NCBI RefSeq assembly: GCF_018417535.1
Contig: NZ_CP070977.1
Location: forward strand, 1,054,001-1,118,000
Direction of reading: 5' to 3'
Length of the DNA: 64,000 bases
Source: Burkholderia pyrrocinia
GTDB taxonomy: Bacteria > Pseudomonadota > Gammaproteobacteria > Burkholderiales > Burkholderiaceae
Shown here: positions 51,394 to 60,232 of the stretch, in pieces
Position numbering within the stretch: the stretch's first letter is position 1
How the letters are laid out: each line of letters starts with the position of its first letter
Program-made: the position numbers and the translations under genes
Notes under the pieces: generated by a model
Databases searched by the model: none
What the model was told of the DNA's origin: nothing
The model's input: only the letters and a program-made list of their open reading frames with translations

Positions 51394-52077
51394 ATGAAAT
51401 CTCCTGCCCGAAAGATGTTCCGGATCGGTTGCCTGGCCGGTTGCCTGGCATTCGCGCAACATGCCTTCGCCGAAAGCGACTGGGACGCCGCGCGCCATGT
51501 TCGTACCGGCTGGGTGTTCGCGTCGATGAAGGAAAGCGACGTGCGGCCGACGCTCGATCGCGCATTGAAGGACCAGGCGCGCTGGGCCGACCTGCCCGGC
51601 AACGGACCCGATGCGGGCAACTTCCGCTGCACGAAGCTCGCGCTGCCGCCGCCGTCGGCCGAAGCGCAGGCCGCGTTCGATGCGGCGCTGGCGCCGCGCG
51701 GCCGCGACGCCGATATCGCTTATGCGAAAGCAGCGTCGCTCGGTTCGTGGCGCGCGGCCGCGCGTCTGGTGAACAGCTCGCTCGACGACGAGGATTGGGA
51801 GGGCGCGCAGCCGGCGATCGCGTGGCTGCTCGTTCATCACGTGCCGGCCGGATACAACAAGCTCGCGGACGTGCTGCAGGCGATGTCGGGCTACGACGGC
51901 GAAACGCCCGGCGAGCGCACGCGCGGGACGATCGCGTCGTTGCGCTGGCGCGCGGCGCGCGAAGGCGACCCCGTCGCGCAGATGGAAATGGCCGATCTGT
52001 TCGAGAAGCTGGGCAAGACCGACCTCGTCGCCGCGCTGCGCGCGTGCGCGACGCAGCAGAATGCGGGACTGAAATGA
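51394..52077 (+). CDS. Exported helical (Sel1/TPR-like) protein
   Basis: 227 residues. Signal peptide MKSPARKMFRIGCLAGCLAFAQHAFA. The remainder is helical; IAYAKAASLGSWRAAARLVNSSL and SLRWRAAREGDPVAQMEMADLFEKLG match the Sel1-like repeat pattern (A-A-x-x-G-x-x-x-A). Lies downstream of the lipoprotein gene and may interact with it. A strong hairpin starts four bases after the stop. Function unknown. Confidence 0.75.
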   Translation: MKSPARKMFRIGCLAGCLAFAQHAFAESDWDAARHVRTGWVFASMKESDVRPTLDRALKDQARWADLPGNGPDAGNFRCTKLALPPPSAEAQAAFDAALAPRGRDADIAYAKAASLGSWRAAARLVNSSLDDEDWEGAQPAIAWLLVHHVPAGYNKLADVLQAMSGYDGETPGERTRGTIASLRWRAAREGDPVAQMEMADLFEKLGKTDLVAALRACATQQNAGLK

Positions 52078-52080
52078 CGC

Positions 52081-52119
52081 GCGCCGGTACGCCGCCAGTG
52101 AAATTCGGCGTACCGGCGC
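52081..52119. terminator. Long perfect hairpin after the exported protein gene
   Basis: GCGCCGGTACGCCG-(11 bases)-CGGCGTACCGGCGC: fourteen uninterrupted pairs just past the stop at 52077. No T-run follows, so it is a possible Rho-assisted terminator or a 3'-protecting structure; it also marks the end of the pseudogene on the other strand. Confidence 0.45.
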
Positions 52120-52147
52120 GAGCAACGACGTTGCCGCGTCGGACTTC

Positions 52148-52440
52148 GTACCGCACCGCGTGCGCCTCGGTCGGCCGCGGCAGATCCCGGCGCAGCAGCA
52201 TCGTCTCGAGTGCGCGGTTCGTCAGCGACGTATCGCGCCGCGCATTACGGCGCAACAGTTCCGCGCGCGGCTGTTCGAGGTAGACGAGCGTCACGTCGGC
52301 GCCGTACGCATACGGCAGGTCGGGCGTCTTCTTGCGCATCGGCGGCGACAGGTTCGTCGCGTTCCACACGAACGGCTGCCGATCGCGCCCTTGCGCGAGT
52401 GGTTGAGCTGGAGCGCGGCAATCCGGTGCGCGTGTTTCAT
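52148..52440 (-). pseudogene. Remnant of an AAA-type polynucleotide kinase-like gene
   Basis: Two pieces in different minus-strand frames read like the C-terminal half of a P-loop kinase: MKHAHRIAALQLNHS (52440-about 52393), then after a frame change QPFVWNATNLSPPMRKK, ADVTLVYLEQPRAELLRRNARRD, NRALETMLLRRDLPRPTEAHAV. The FVWNATNLS phrase and the EAH end are characteristic of this kinase family as I know it. The Walker A half is absent and no clean stop ends the frame, so the gene is truncated and frameshifted. Confidence 0.5.
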
Positions 52441-52652
52441 GGCGCGGCGTTCGTGCCCGCGCCTTGAGCGCGCCCGATTCAGCCCTGTCGCGGCGCGGCA
52501 TGGAATCCATGCTGCGCCGCCACGCACTTTACCGCGAGCGAAATTCGAGTTGTCGAATCGGGAATTCCCTATTGGCCCCCGACGCTTCAGACTCCGCAAA
52601 AGCAGTCCAGACGGGCTGCCAGAACGACAACAAGCAAACGGAGATCCCCATC

Positions 52653-54038
52653 ATGCTGCTCGATTACCTGGTCATGCTGGTCTATGCGCTGACGATGCTC
52701 GCGCTCGGCTGGTACGGCATGCGCAAGGCGCGCAACCGGAACGATTTCCTGGTCGCCGGCCGGCGCCTCGGCCCCGGGCTGTATCTCGGCACGATGGCCG
52801 CCGTGGTGCTCGGCGGCGCATCGACCATCGGCACGGTCAAGCTCGGTTACCAGTACGGGTTGTCGGGGCTGTGGCTGGTCTTCATGCTCGGCCTGGGGAT
52901 CATCGTCCTGAGCCTCGTGTTTTCGCGGCAGATCGCCCGGCTCAACGTCTTTACCGTCACCCAGGTGCTGGAGCAGCGCTATCAGGCGTCGTCGCGGTTG
53001 ATCGGCGGCATCGTGATGGTCGCGTACGACCTGATGGTGGCCGTTACCGCCACCATCGCGATCGGCTCGGTCACCGAGGTGGTATTCGGCGTCCCGCGCA
53101 TCGCGGCGATACTGTGCGGCGGCGGCATCGTGATCGTCTATTCGGTGATCGGCGGCATGTGGTCGCTGACCCTCACCGACATCATCCAGTTCGTCATCAA
53201 GACGATCGGGATCTTTTTCGTGCTGCTGCCGCTGTCGATTCACGACGCGGGCGGCCTCGCGCGGATGCAGGCCGTGCTGCCGGCGGGCTTCTTCGATCTC
53301 GGGCACATCGGCCTGGAAACCATCGTCACCTACTTCCTGCTGTATTTCTTCGGCGCGCTGATCGGCCAGGACATCTGGCAGCGCGTGTTCACCGCGCGCA
53401 GCGAGACGGTCGTGCGTTACGCGGGCCTCGGCGCGGGGATCTACTGCATGCTCTACGGCGTGGCTTGCGCATTGATCGGCGCGGCCGCACGCGTGCTGAT
53501 ACCGGATCTCGCGGTGCCCGAAAACGCGTACGCCGAAGTGACGCGCCAGGTCTTGTCGACGGGCTTGCGCGGCCTCGTGGTGGCCGCCGCGCTGTCGGCC
53601 ATCATGTCGACCGCGTCCGGCTGCCTGCTGGCGGCCGCCACCGTGCTCCAGGAGGACGTCTATGCGCGGTTCATGCGCGCCGGCGGAGCCGGCACCCTGT
53701 GCGAGAGCCGCCTGTTCACGCTGCTGATGGGCGTGGCGATGCTCGTCCTCGCGTGCATGGTCAACGACGTCATCGCCGCGTTGAGCATCGCGTACAACCT
53801 GCTCGTCGGCGGCCTGCTGGTGCCGATCGTCGGCGCGCTGCTGTGGCGCCGCGCGACCGCCCGCGGCGCGATCGCCAGCATCGTCGCGGGCAGTGTCGTG
53901 GTGGTGCTGTTCATGGTGCTCGACGGCGTGCTCGCGACCACGCCGATCGTCTACGGGCTGGCGGCCAGCCTCGTGACCTTCGTGGCGGTCAGTCTCGCCG
54001 GGCGGCCGGCGGCGGCCCTCGAACCGCAATCGGACTGA
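52653..54038 (+). CDS. Sodium:solute symporter (SSS family)
   Basis: 461 residues, about 12-13 helices. SSS motifs: DFLVAGRRLGPGLYLGTMAAVVLGGASTIGTVKLGYQYG, VYSVIGGMWSLTLTDIIQFVIKTIGIFF and ALSAIMSTASGCLLAAATVLQED (Na+-site helix 8). Start ATG after AAACGGAGATC. It is followed 34 bases later by a guanidino-acid ureohydrolase and then a LysR gene. The layout resembles gpu/gbu clusters of Pseudomonas, so it may import a guanidino acid. Confidence 0.88.
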   Translation: MLLDYLVMLVYALTMLALGWYGMRKARNRNDFLVAGRRLGPGLYLGTMAAVVLGGASTIGTVKLGYQYGLSGLWLVFMLGLGIIVLSLVFSRQIARLNVFTVTQVLEQRYQASSRLIGGIVMVAYDLMVAVTATIAIGSVTEVVFGVPRIAAILCGGGIVIVYSVIGGMWSLTLTDIIQFVIKTIGIFFVLLPLSIHDAGGLARMQAVLPAGFFDLGHIGLETIVTYFLLYFFGALIGQDIWQRVFTARSETVVRYAGLGAGIYCMLYGVACALIGAAARVLIPDLAVPENAYAEVTRQVLSTGLRGLVVAAALSAIMSTASGCLLAAATVLQEDVYARFMRAGGAGTLCESRLFTLLMGVAMLVLACMVNDVIAALSIAYNLLVGGLLVPIVGALLWRRATARGAIASIVAGSVVVVLFMVLDGVLATTPIVYGLAASLVTFVAVSLAGRPAAALEPQSD

Positions 54039-54072
54039 ACGGCCCCCCTTCCCCCAAGCCAGGAGACGACTC

Positions 54073-55029
54073 ATGCCCCACGACTTCCCGCAACCCCTCG
54101 ACGCGGCCGAGATTCCGCGCTTCGCCGGTATTCCCACGTTCATGCGCCTGCCGGTTTTCGACGATCCGGCGCAGGTGCAGATCGCGCTGGTCGGCGTGCC
54201 CTGGGACGGCGGCACCACCAATCGCGCCGGCGCGCGCCACGGCCCGCGCGAAGTGCGCAACCAGTCGAGCCTGATGCGCCGCGTGCATCACGTGAGCCGC
54301 ATCGCGCCGTACGACCTCGCGCGCGTCGGCGATCTCGGCGACGCGCCGACCAATCCGATCGACCTGCTCGATTCGCTCGCGCGGATCGAACGCTTCTATC
54401 GGCGCATTCATGCGGCCGGCGCGGTGCCGCTGTCGGTCGGCGGCGACCATCTGGTGACGCTGCCGATTTTCCGCGCGCTTGCCGCCGACCGGCCGATCGG
54501 CATGGTTCATTTCGACGCCCATTCGGACACCAACGACCGCTACTTCGGCGACAACCCGTACACGCACGGCACGCCGTTTCGCCGCGCGATCGAGGAAGGC
54601 CTGCTGGATCCGGCGCGCACGGTCCAGATCGGCATCCGCGGCTCGGTCTACTCGGCCGACGACGAAGCGTTCGCGCGGGAATGCGGGATCCGGGTCATCT
54701 CGATGGAGGAATTCGTCGAGCTGGGCGTCGCGGCCACGATCGCCGAGGCGCGCCGCGTGGCGGGCAGCGGGCCGACCTACGTCAGCTTCGACGTCGACGT
54801 GCTCGATCCGGCCTTCGCGCCCGGCACGGGCACGCCCGAAATCGGCGGCATGACGACCCTCGACGCGCAGCATCTGGTACGCGGGCTGCAGGGCCTGGAT
54901 CTCGTCGGCGCGGACGTCGTGGAGGTGTCGCCGCCGTTCGATGCGGGCGGCGCCACCGCGCTGGTGGGCGCGACCATGATGTTCGAGCTGCTGTGCCTCC
55001 TCGCCGATGCGGTCGCCGCGAGGGGCTGA
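54073..55029 (+). CDS. Ureohydrolase family enzyme (agmatinase/guanidinobutyrase-like)
   Basis: 318 residues. The binuclear manganese ligands are all visible: His126 (SVGGDHLVTLP), Asp148, His150 and Asp152 (HFDAHSDTND), and Asp240 and Asp242 (SFDVDVLDP). It hydrolyses a guanidino group to urea and an amine. The substrate (agmatine, guanidinobutyrate or guanidinopropionate) cannot be told from these conserved parts; the neighbouring SSS transporter favours a guanidino acid. CAGGAGAC precedes the ATG. Confidence 0.9.
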   Translation: MPHDFPQPLDAAEIPRFAGIPTFMRLPVFDDPAQVQIALVGVPWDGGTTNRAGARHGPREVRNQSSLMRRVHHVSRIAPYDLARVGDLGDAPTNPIDLLDSLARIERFYRRIHAAGAVPLSVGGDHLVTLPIFRALAADRPIGMVHFDAHSDTNDRYFGDNPYTHGTPFRRAIEEGLLDPARTVQIGIRGSVYSADDEAFARECGIRVISMEEFVELGVAATIAEARRVAGSGPTYVSFDVDVLDPAFAPGTGTPEIGGMTTLDAQHLVRGLQGLDLVGADVVEVSPPFDAGGATALVGATMMFELLCLLADAVAARG

Positions 55030-55104
55030 AACAGGCCCGGGGGATCGCGCGGCGGCGCCGGACGGGCTATAAAAGAGGCTCGTCCGGCAGCAGCGAGGAT
55101 CTCC

Positions 55105-56019
55105 ATGCTTGGCAATCTTTCCAACGTCGACCTGCGCTTGCTTCGCACCTTCTGCGCGATCGTCGAGGCAGGCGGCTTTACCGCTGCCCAGGTGCGCCTG
55201 AACACGAGCCTGTCGCGCCTGAGCGTGCTGGTGCGCGATCTCGAAATGCGGCTGGGCTATTCGCTGTGCCGGCGCGGCAGCAGCGGCTTCCAGCTCACCG
55301 ACGAAGGGCAGGAACTGTACGAGGCCGCACAGGGCTTGTTCGGCGACATCGAGCGGTTTCGCGAGCAGGTCAGCGGCCTCGGCGGCCGCGACCGGGAGAC
55401 GCTCCAGCTCGGCTGTGTCGACGGCGTGATCGGCCAGCCGTGCGCGCCGCTGCCGCTCGCGATCCGGCTGTTCCGCGAGCGCGTTCCCGGCGTGCGCGTG
55501 AACCTGCATACGCAACGTCCGGACGAGCTCGAACACGCCGTTCTCGAGGAGCGCCTGCAACTGGCGGTCGGCGCATTTCATCATCGCCTGTCCGGGCTGC
55601 GATACCGGTTCCTGTTCCGCGAGGAACAGAATCTCTACTGCGCGCGCGAACATCCGTTCTTCGCGCGCCGCGACCCCGAACCCGAACTGGACGAAATCTG
55701 CGCCGCCGACTATGTCGGGCGCGGCTACATGGCCGAGGGCCAACGGCCGCACGGCCTCGTCTTCAGTCACGGCACGAGCGCCTACAGCATGGAGGCCATC
55801 GCGACCCTCGTGTTCAGCGGCACCTTCGTCGGCTACCTGCCGACCCACTACGCCGCCGCCTGGGCTGCCGAGGGACGCTTGCGCGCGATTCGTCCGGCGC
55901 AGCTCGCCTACTTGTCGGCGTTTCATTGCGTCACGCGCCAGGGCGCCGAGCCGAGCGGGACGCTCGATGCGTTTCTCGCCGCGCTGGACGACGCGCAATC
56001 GGCGCTCGGCGGCGCGTGA
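55105..56019 (+). CDS. LysR-family transcriptional regulator
   Basis: 304 residues. HTH: NVDLRLLRTFCAIVEAGGFTAAQVRLNTSLSRLSVLVRDLEMRLGYSLCRRGSSGFQLTDEGQELYEAA (about 7-76). The effector domain contains GHAFS-type ligand residues FSHGTSAYSMEAIATLVFSGTFVGYLPTH. 75 bases after the ureohydrolase, same strand, and the obvious candidate regulator of the SSS-ureohydrolase pair. Confidence 0.88.
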   Translation: MLGNLSNVDLRLLRTFCAIVEAGGFTAAQVRLNTSLSRLSVLVRDLEMRLGYSLCRRGSSGFQLTDEGQELYEAAQGLFGDIERFREQVSGLGGRDRETLQLGCVDGVIGQPCAPLPLAIRLFRERVPGVRVNLHTQRPDELEHAVLEERLQLAVGAFHHRLSGLRYRFLFREEQNLYCAREHPFFARRDPEPELDEICAADYVGRGYMAEGQRPHGLVFSHGTSAYSMEAIATLVFSGTFVGYLPTHYAAAWAAEGRLRAIRPAQLAYLSAFHCVTRQGAEPSGTLDAFLAALDDAQSALGGA

Positions 56020-56258
56020 TCGCCGCGCGCCGGGCCGCACGGCGCGCCAGCCTTTCTGTCCGGGAAAGGACGCTTGAAGCTTCCTCAATTATCGCGAGCG
56101 GGAAAATCGCCGACTATGTGCCGGACGATGGGCGCAGCCCGCGCATCCGGCCTTTCACGGGCCCGCGCGGCGGCTGCCGCCCGATCGTGCGGCCGGCCTC
56201 TCGCCGGCCGCGGATGGCCTGGCCACGCGCCGCGGCATACCGATAATCAGGAGACACG

Positions 56259-57716
56259 ATGAACAGCCAATCCCTCGACCTCGGCGGCGACGCGGGCGGA
56301 CACGCGTCCGCCGCGTCGTCGGCCCCCCGCCTCGACACCGATGCGGTGCCGCGCGCCGCGCGCGGCATCACGCTCGGCGATTTCATGGACGACCTGCCCG
56401 TCGGTGCGCTGCACCGTTTCGTCGTATGGGTGATCGGCGTCGGGCTGTTCTTCGACATGTTCGAGATCTTCCTCGTCAGCACGATCGGCTCCGCGCTGCA
56501 GCACGAATACGGGCTGGACCGGCAGAGCGCCGACTTCAAGCTGCTGCTCGCGTCCGCCTTCATCGGGATGTTCGTCGGCGCGATGTGCCTCGGCAGCCTC
56601 GCCGACCGCATCGGCCGGCGCAAGGCGTTCCTGCTGACGCTCGTGTGGTACAGCGCGTTTTCGCTGCTCGGCGCGTTTTCGGTGAACGCCGACATGCTCG
56701 TCGCGTGCCGGTTCCTGACGGGTATCGGCGTCGGCGCGATCTACCCCGTTTCCGACAGCTTCCTGTCGGAAATCTTGCCGAAGGAAAAGCGCGGGCGGCT
56801 CGCCGCGTGGGCCTATACGACTTCCTATGTCGCGGTGCCGCTCGTCGGTTTCCTCGCGCTGTGGCTGAACCCGCTGCATGTGGCGGGCGTGGCCGGCTGG
56901 CGCGTCATCCTCGCGATCGGCAGCCTCGGCGCCGTGTACGTGCTGTTCGTCCAGCACCGGCTGCCGGAGAGCCCGCGCTGGCTGCTCGCGCAGGGCCGCA
57001 CCGCCGACGCGCATGCGGCGTTGCGGCGCTTCGCGGAAGGCACCGGCGTGCGCGTGCCCGAGCACTTCGCGGAATCGGCCGAGCCGCAGCGGCCGCTCGG
57101 GCTCGGCGAGCGCATTGCGCTGCTGCGCCGCGAACCCTACGGCGCGCGCTACCTGATGCTCGCGATCTTTCACCTGTTCCAGGGCTTCGGCTACTACGGC
57201 TTCGGCACGCTGGCCGGCACGGTCGTGAAGAGCCGCGGCTTCGACGTGACGGACAGCACGCTGTTCATCGCGCTGTCGTTCATCGGCTATCCGATCGGCT
57301 CGCTGCTGTCGATTCCGCTGCTCAACTGGATCGAACGCCGCACGCTCGTGATCGCGTCGATCCTGTCGATCGCCGTATTTGGGCTGTGCTTCGCGTATTC
57401 GGGCAATACCGTGCTGATCGTCGGCTTCGGATTGCTGACGACCTGCGCGTCGAACGTGTTCAGCAACGCGTATCACGTGTACCAGGCGGAGATTTTCCCG
57501 GCGCGCGTGCGCTCGACGGCGATCGGCAGTACCTACTCGCTGTCGCGCATCGTCAGCGGCGCGCTGCCGTTCGTGTTGTTGCCGGTGCTCGGCAGCTACG
57601 GCGCGGGCGCGATGTTCGGCGTGATCTCGATTGCGCTCGGCATCGTCGCCGTCACGCTGCGCGTACTCGGGCCGCTGACCACGCGGCGCAGCCAGGACGA
57701 AATCAATCCGGTGTAA
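56259..57716 (+). CDS. MFS transporter, sugar-porter/aromatic-acid type
   Basis: 485 residues, 12 helices. GVGLFFDMFEIFLVSTIGSALQHEYGLDRQSADFKLLLASAFIGMFVGAMCLGSLADRIGRRKAFLLTL shows the D-R-x-G-R-R loop, and RFLTGIGVGAIYPVSDSFLSEILPKEKRGRLAAWAYT the R-x-x-x-G-x-G-x-G motif. Long N-terminal cytoplasmic tail (45 residues). GGAGACACG precedes the ATG. Probably imports the substrate of the downstream CoA-linked cluster, an inference from proximity. Confidence 0.88.
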   Translation: MNSQSLDLGGDAGGHASAASSAPRLDTDAVPRAARGITLGDFMDDLPVGALHRFVVWVIGVGLFFDMFEIFLVSTIGSALQHEYGLDRQSADFKLLLASAFIGMFVGAMCLGSLADRIGRRKAFLLTLVWYSAFSLLGAFSVNADMLVACRFLTGIGVGAIYPVSDSFLSEILPKEKRGRLAAWAYTTSYVAVPLVGFLALWLNPLHVAGVAGWRVILAIGSLGAVYVLFVQHRLPESPRWLLAQGRTADAHAALRRFAEGTGVRVPEHFAESAEPQRPLGLGERIALLRREPYGARYLMLAIFHLFQGFGYYGFGTLAGTVVKSRGFDVTDSTLFIALSFIGYPIGSLLSIPLLNWIERRTLVIASILSIAVFGLCFAYSGNTVLIVGFGLLTTCASNVFSNAYHVYQAEIFPARVRSTAIGSTYSLSRIVSGALPFVLLPVLGSYGAGAMFGVISIALGIVAVTLRVLGPLTTRRSQDEINPV

Positions 57717-57727
57717 CGCGGCGACCG

Positions 57728-57756
57728 GCACGGGGCGCACGCAGGCGTGCCCGTGC
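57728..57756. terminator. Bidirectional hairpin between MFS and LysR genes
   Basis: GCACGGG-gcg-CACGC-ag-GCGTG-CCCGTGC: twelve pairs with a 3-base bulge on one side, in the 58-bp gap between convergent genes, followed by GTCGTCGTTTC. Probable bidirectional terminator. Confidence 0.5.
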
Positions 57757-57774
57757 GTCGTCGTTTCTTCGCGC

Positions 57775-58668
57775 TCAGCGCGCCGACATGAAATCGAACA
57801 GCTTCGCGATGTCGGTCGTCAGCACGGTGCCCGCCTTGACGCCGACCCACAGCGTGCGCGTTGCCCACGCATCATCGAGCTTCACGACGCCGAGCCGCGC
57901 CGCGCGCTCGCCGGTTACCGCATCGCGCGGCAGGATGCCGATCCCGAGCCCGGCCTCGATCATCCGGCTCACGCCGTCGAAGTTCGACACCTGGATCCGC
58001 AGCTTCAGCGAGCGTTCGGCCGCGAACGCCGCGTCGGTCATCCGCGCGAGCAGCGAGCTGCCGTCGCTGAGGCCGACGTAATCCTCGTCGAGCGTCTCGG
58101 CGAAACGGATGCTGGCGCGCGCCGCGAGACGGTGCGCACGCGGCACGAGCAGCACGAGTTCGTCGCGCCGGTACAGCCGGCGCTCGATGCCGGGCGCCGG
58201 CACGTTGTCGGCGAACACGCCGAGATCGGCCTTGCCCGACGCGAGCGCGTCGACGATCTCGTGGCTCAGCCGTTCTTCGAGGCTGACCTTGATGCCCGGG
58301 TTGTCGGTGAGAAAGGCCGCGAGATCGACCGGCAGGAACTGGACGATCGCGGACGTGTTCGCCCATACGTGGATATGGCCGCGCACGCCGGCGACGTAAT
58401 CGCTCATCTCGTGCGCCATCCGGTTGACCTGGTCGATCACCTTCGCCGCATGGTCGAGCAGCGCGCGGCCCGCGGGCGTCAGTTCGACGCCACGCGCGTG
58501 CCGGACGAACAGCGCGCTGCCCGTCACGCTCTCGAGTTCCGCGATGCGCTTGCTGACCGCGGACAGCGTGAGCTGACCGTGTTCGGCCGCCTTGGTCAGG
58601 CTACCGTGCTCGGCGACGAGCGCGAACACGCGCAGCGACTGCAGATCGAAATGAAGCGGATTCACCAT
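57775..58668 (-). CDS. LysR-family transcriptional regulator
   Basis: 297 residues. HTH: DLQSLRVFALVAEHGSLTKAAEHGQLTLSAVSKRIAELESVTGSALFVRHARGVELTPAG (about 8-67). The effector domain has the TSAIVQFLPVDLAAFL and DNVPAPGIERRLYRRDELVLLVP phrases of the aromatic/organic acid-sensing group. Start ATG at 58668. It is transcribed after the hydrolase in the same direction, with a 95-bp gap. Confidence 0.88.
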   Translation of the reverse strand: MVNPLHFDLQSLRVFALVAEHGSLTKAAEHGQLTLSAVSKRIAELESVTGSALFVRHARGVELTPAGRALLDHAAKVIDQVNRMAHEMSDYVAGVRGHIHVWANTSAIVQFLPVDLAAFLTDNPGIKVSLEERLSHEIVDALASGKADLGVFADNVPAPGIERRLYRRDELVLLVPRAHRLAARASIRFAETLDEDYVGLSDGSSLLARMTDAAFAAERSLKLRIQVSNFDGVSRMIEAGLGIGILPRDAVTGERAARLGVVKLDDAWATRTLWVGVKAGTVLTTDIAKLFDFMSAR

Positions 58669-58763
58669 GTGATGGGTCCTGGGAAGGCCGTACGGCGCGC
58701 GCCATCATCGCGGCAGCCTGACGCCGATCATACGCCCGGCCGTGTCTGCGCGATACGGCGCGG

Positions 58764-59591
58764 CTAGCGCGGCGCGATCGCCTGCAACGCGGCGAGCATC
58801 GCGCCGTCCGGCTTCGCGAGATCGTCGAGCACCGCGAAGTGCTGCATGCCGGGCAGCCAGGTGCGCGCGATCCGTTCGCCGGCCGCTTCGCACGCTGCCG
58901 CGTATTCATGCGCTTGCCGGACGAGTTCGGGCAGTTCGGCGTCGCCGACCGCAACGACGGTCGGCGCGCCGGGCCCGATGTAGCGCAGCGGGCTGTACGC
59001 GTCGACTTCGTGCGCGCTGAGCCGCAGCTTGTCGTTCAGGCAGCACAGCGAGATCGGTTCGAGATCGACGAGCGGGCTGATCGCGAGCGCTGAAACAACG
59101 GCCGGATGCGCGCGATGCATGGCCGTCAGGTGGCCGCCCGCCGAATGTCCGCTCAGATGGATCGGCCGGTTCGCGGTGCCGAGCCCGTCGGGGTCGGTGA
59201 CGAGGAAATCGAGCAGCGCGCCGATCTCGCCGACGATGTCGGTCATCGTCGCGACCGGCGCGAGCGTGTATTCGGCAAGCACGACGTCGAAGCCGCGCGC
59301 GAGCGGGCCGCTCGCCGCGTACGCGAAATCCTCTTTCGTGCAGTGTTGCCAGTAGCCGCCATGAATGAACACGAACAGCGGCGCGTCGGGCTGCCCGCAC
59401 GGCAGCCAGTCGAAGCGCTGCGCGGGCCGCGCGCCGTAACGCAGGTCGCGGCGGCCGGGCGTCGCGTCGTAAAGCGCCGCGCTGCGCGACTGGCACGATG
59501 CGAGCAATGCGGGGAAATCGGGAACGGCTTTCGTGTTCAGGTAGGCGGCGTCGAGCGCCGCGCGGTCCATGCCGCGATAGAGGATCGTCAT
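58764..59591 (-). CDS. Kynurenine formamidase-like alpha/beta hydrolase
   Basis: 275 residues. HGG oxyanion motif in [11 protein letters not shown] (77-80) and nucleophile Ser150 in [36 protein letters not shown] opens the protein in the manner of KynB/arylformamidase-type hydrolases (a family without tryptophan partners in many Burkholderia clusters). Catalytic His in [12 protein letters not shown] and Asp in VGDAELPE. 234 bases downstream of the VOC gene. Substrate probably an ester or formamide. Confidence 0.85.
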   Translation of the reverse strand: MTILYRGMDRAALDAAYLNTKAVPDFPALLASCQSRSAALYDATPGRRDLRYGARPAQRFDWLPCGQPDAPLFVFIHGGYWQHCTKEDFAYAASGPLARGFDVVLAEYTLAPVATMTDIVGEIGALLDFLVTDPDGLGTANRPIHLSGHSAGGHLTAMHRAHPAVVSALAISPLVDLEPISLCCLNDKLRLSAHEVDAYSPLRYIGPGAPTVVAVGDAELPELVRQAHEYAAACEAAGERIARTWLPGMQHFAVLDDLAKPDGAMLAALQAIAPR

Positions 59592-59825
59592 TCGGGGAGT
59601 GTCCGGGGCGGGTTGCGGATGTGCGGGGCAGGTTCGTCGCCTCGCTGCGAAGGCATCGGCCGAACCGACGCCTCGCACCATTATCGGCAGCACGGCCGGG
59701 TCGGGCTATCCGGATTCGGCGGGGGCGGCGCGTGCCTGTCCGCTTTCGGCGAAAGACTGCGACGCCCGGTGCTCGCGCGACCGGCACGATGCGCCGAAGC
59801 GGTGCGGCCGGCCGGCCGCCGCCGG

Positions 59826-60209
59826 TCAGATCAACTCGGAGATCTCGATCAGGTTCAGGTCGGGGTCGCGCACGTAGACCGAACGGATTTTTTGCGTCGC
59901 ACCCGTGCGCTCGACGGGCCCTTCGACGATCGGCCATTCGACGCGCTTCAGGTGTGCGATCACGTCGTCGAGTGGTACCGACGCGATGAAGCACAGGTCG
60001 AGCGCGCCGGGCACCGGCACATGCGCTTTCGGTTCGAACTCCGCGCCGCGCACGTGCAGGTTGATCTTCTGGTTGCCGAAGCGGAACGCAAGCCGGCCGG
60101 CGCCGAAGGTTTCGAGTTGCATCTGCAGCACCTCGGTGTAGAAATGCTTCGTCCTGTCGGGGTCGACGCAGGTCAGCACGAGATGGTCGAGGTGATCGAT
60201 CAGCGCCAT
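59826..60209 (-). CDS. VOC-family (glyoxalase/dioxygenase-like) protein
   Basis: 127 residues, one VOC module of two beta-alpha-beta-beta-beta units: LDHLVLTCVDPDRTKHFYTEVLQMQ and DDVIAHLKRVEWPIVEGPVERTGATQKIRSVYVRDPDLNLIEISE. Likely metal ligands are His in the first strand and Glu in NLIEIS. Such proteins include glyoxalase I-like and antibiotic-resistance enzymes. Downstream of the HMGL-like gene (23-bp gap), so likely in the same operon. Confidence 0.88.
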   Translation of the reverse strand: MALIDHLDHLVLTCVDPDRTKHFYTEVLQMQLETFGAGRLAFRFGNQKINLHVRGAEFEPKAHVPVPGALDLCFIASVPLDDVIAHLKRVEWPIVEGPVERTGATQKIRSVYVRDPDLNLIEISELI

Positions 60210-60232
60210 GGAATTCGCTCCTGTGTTCCTGT

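Noticed and set aside
52587-54260. 557-codon minus-strand frame opposite the sodium symporter
   Set aside because: Antisense shadow: its His/Asp/Arg-rich composition mirrors the symporter codons; the plus strand has clear SSS motifs.
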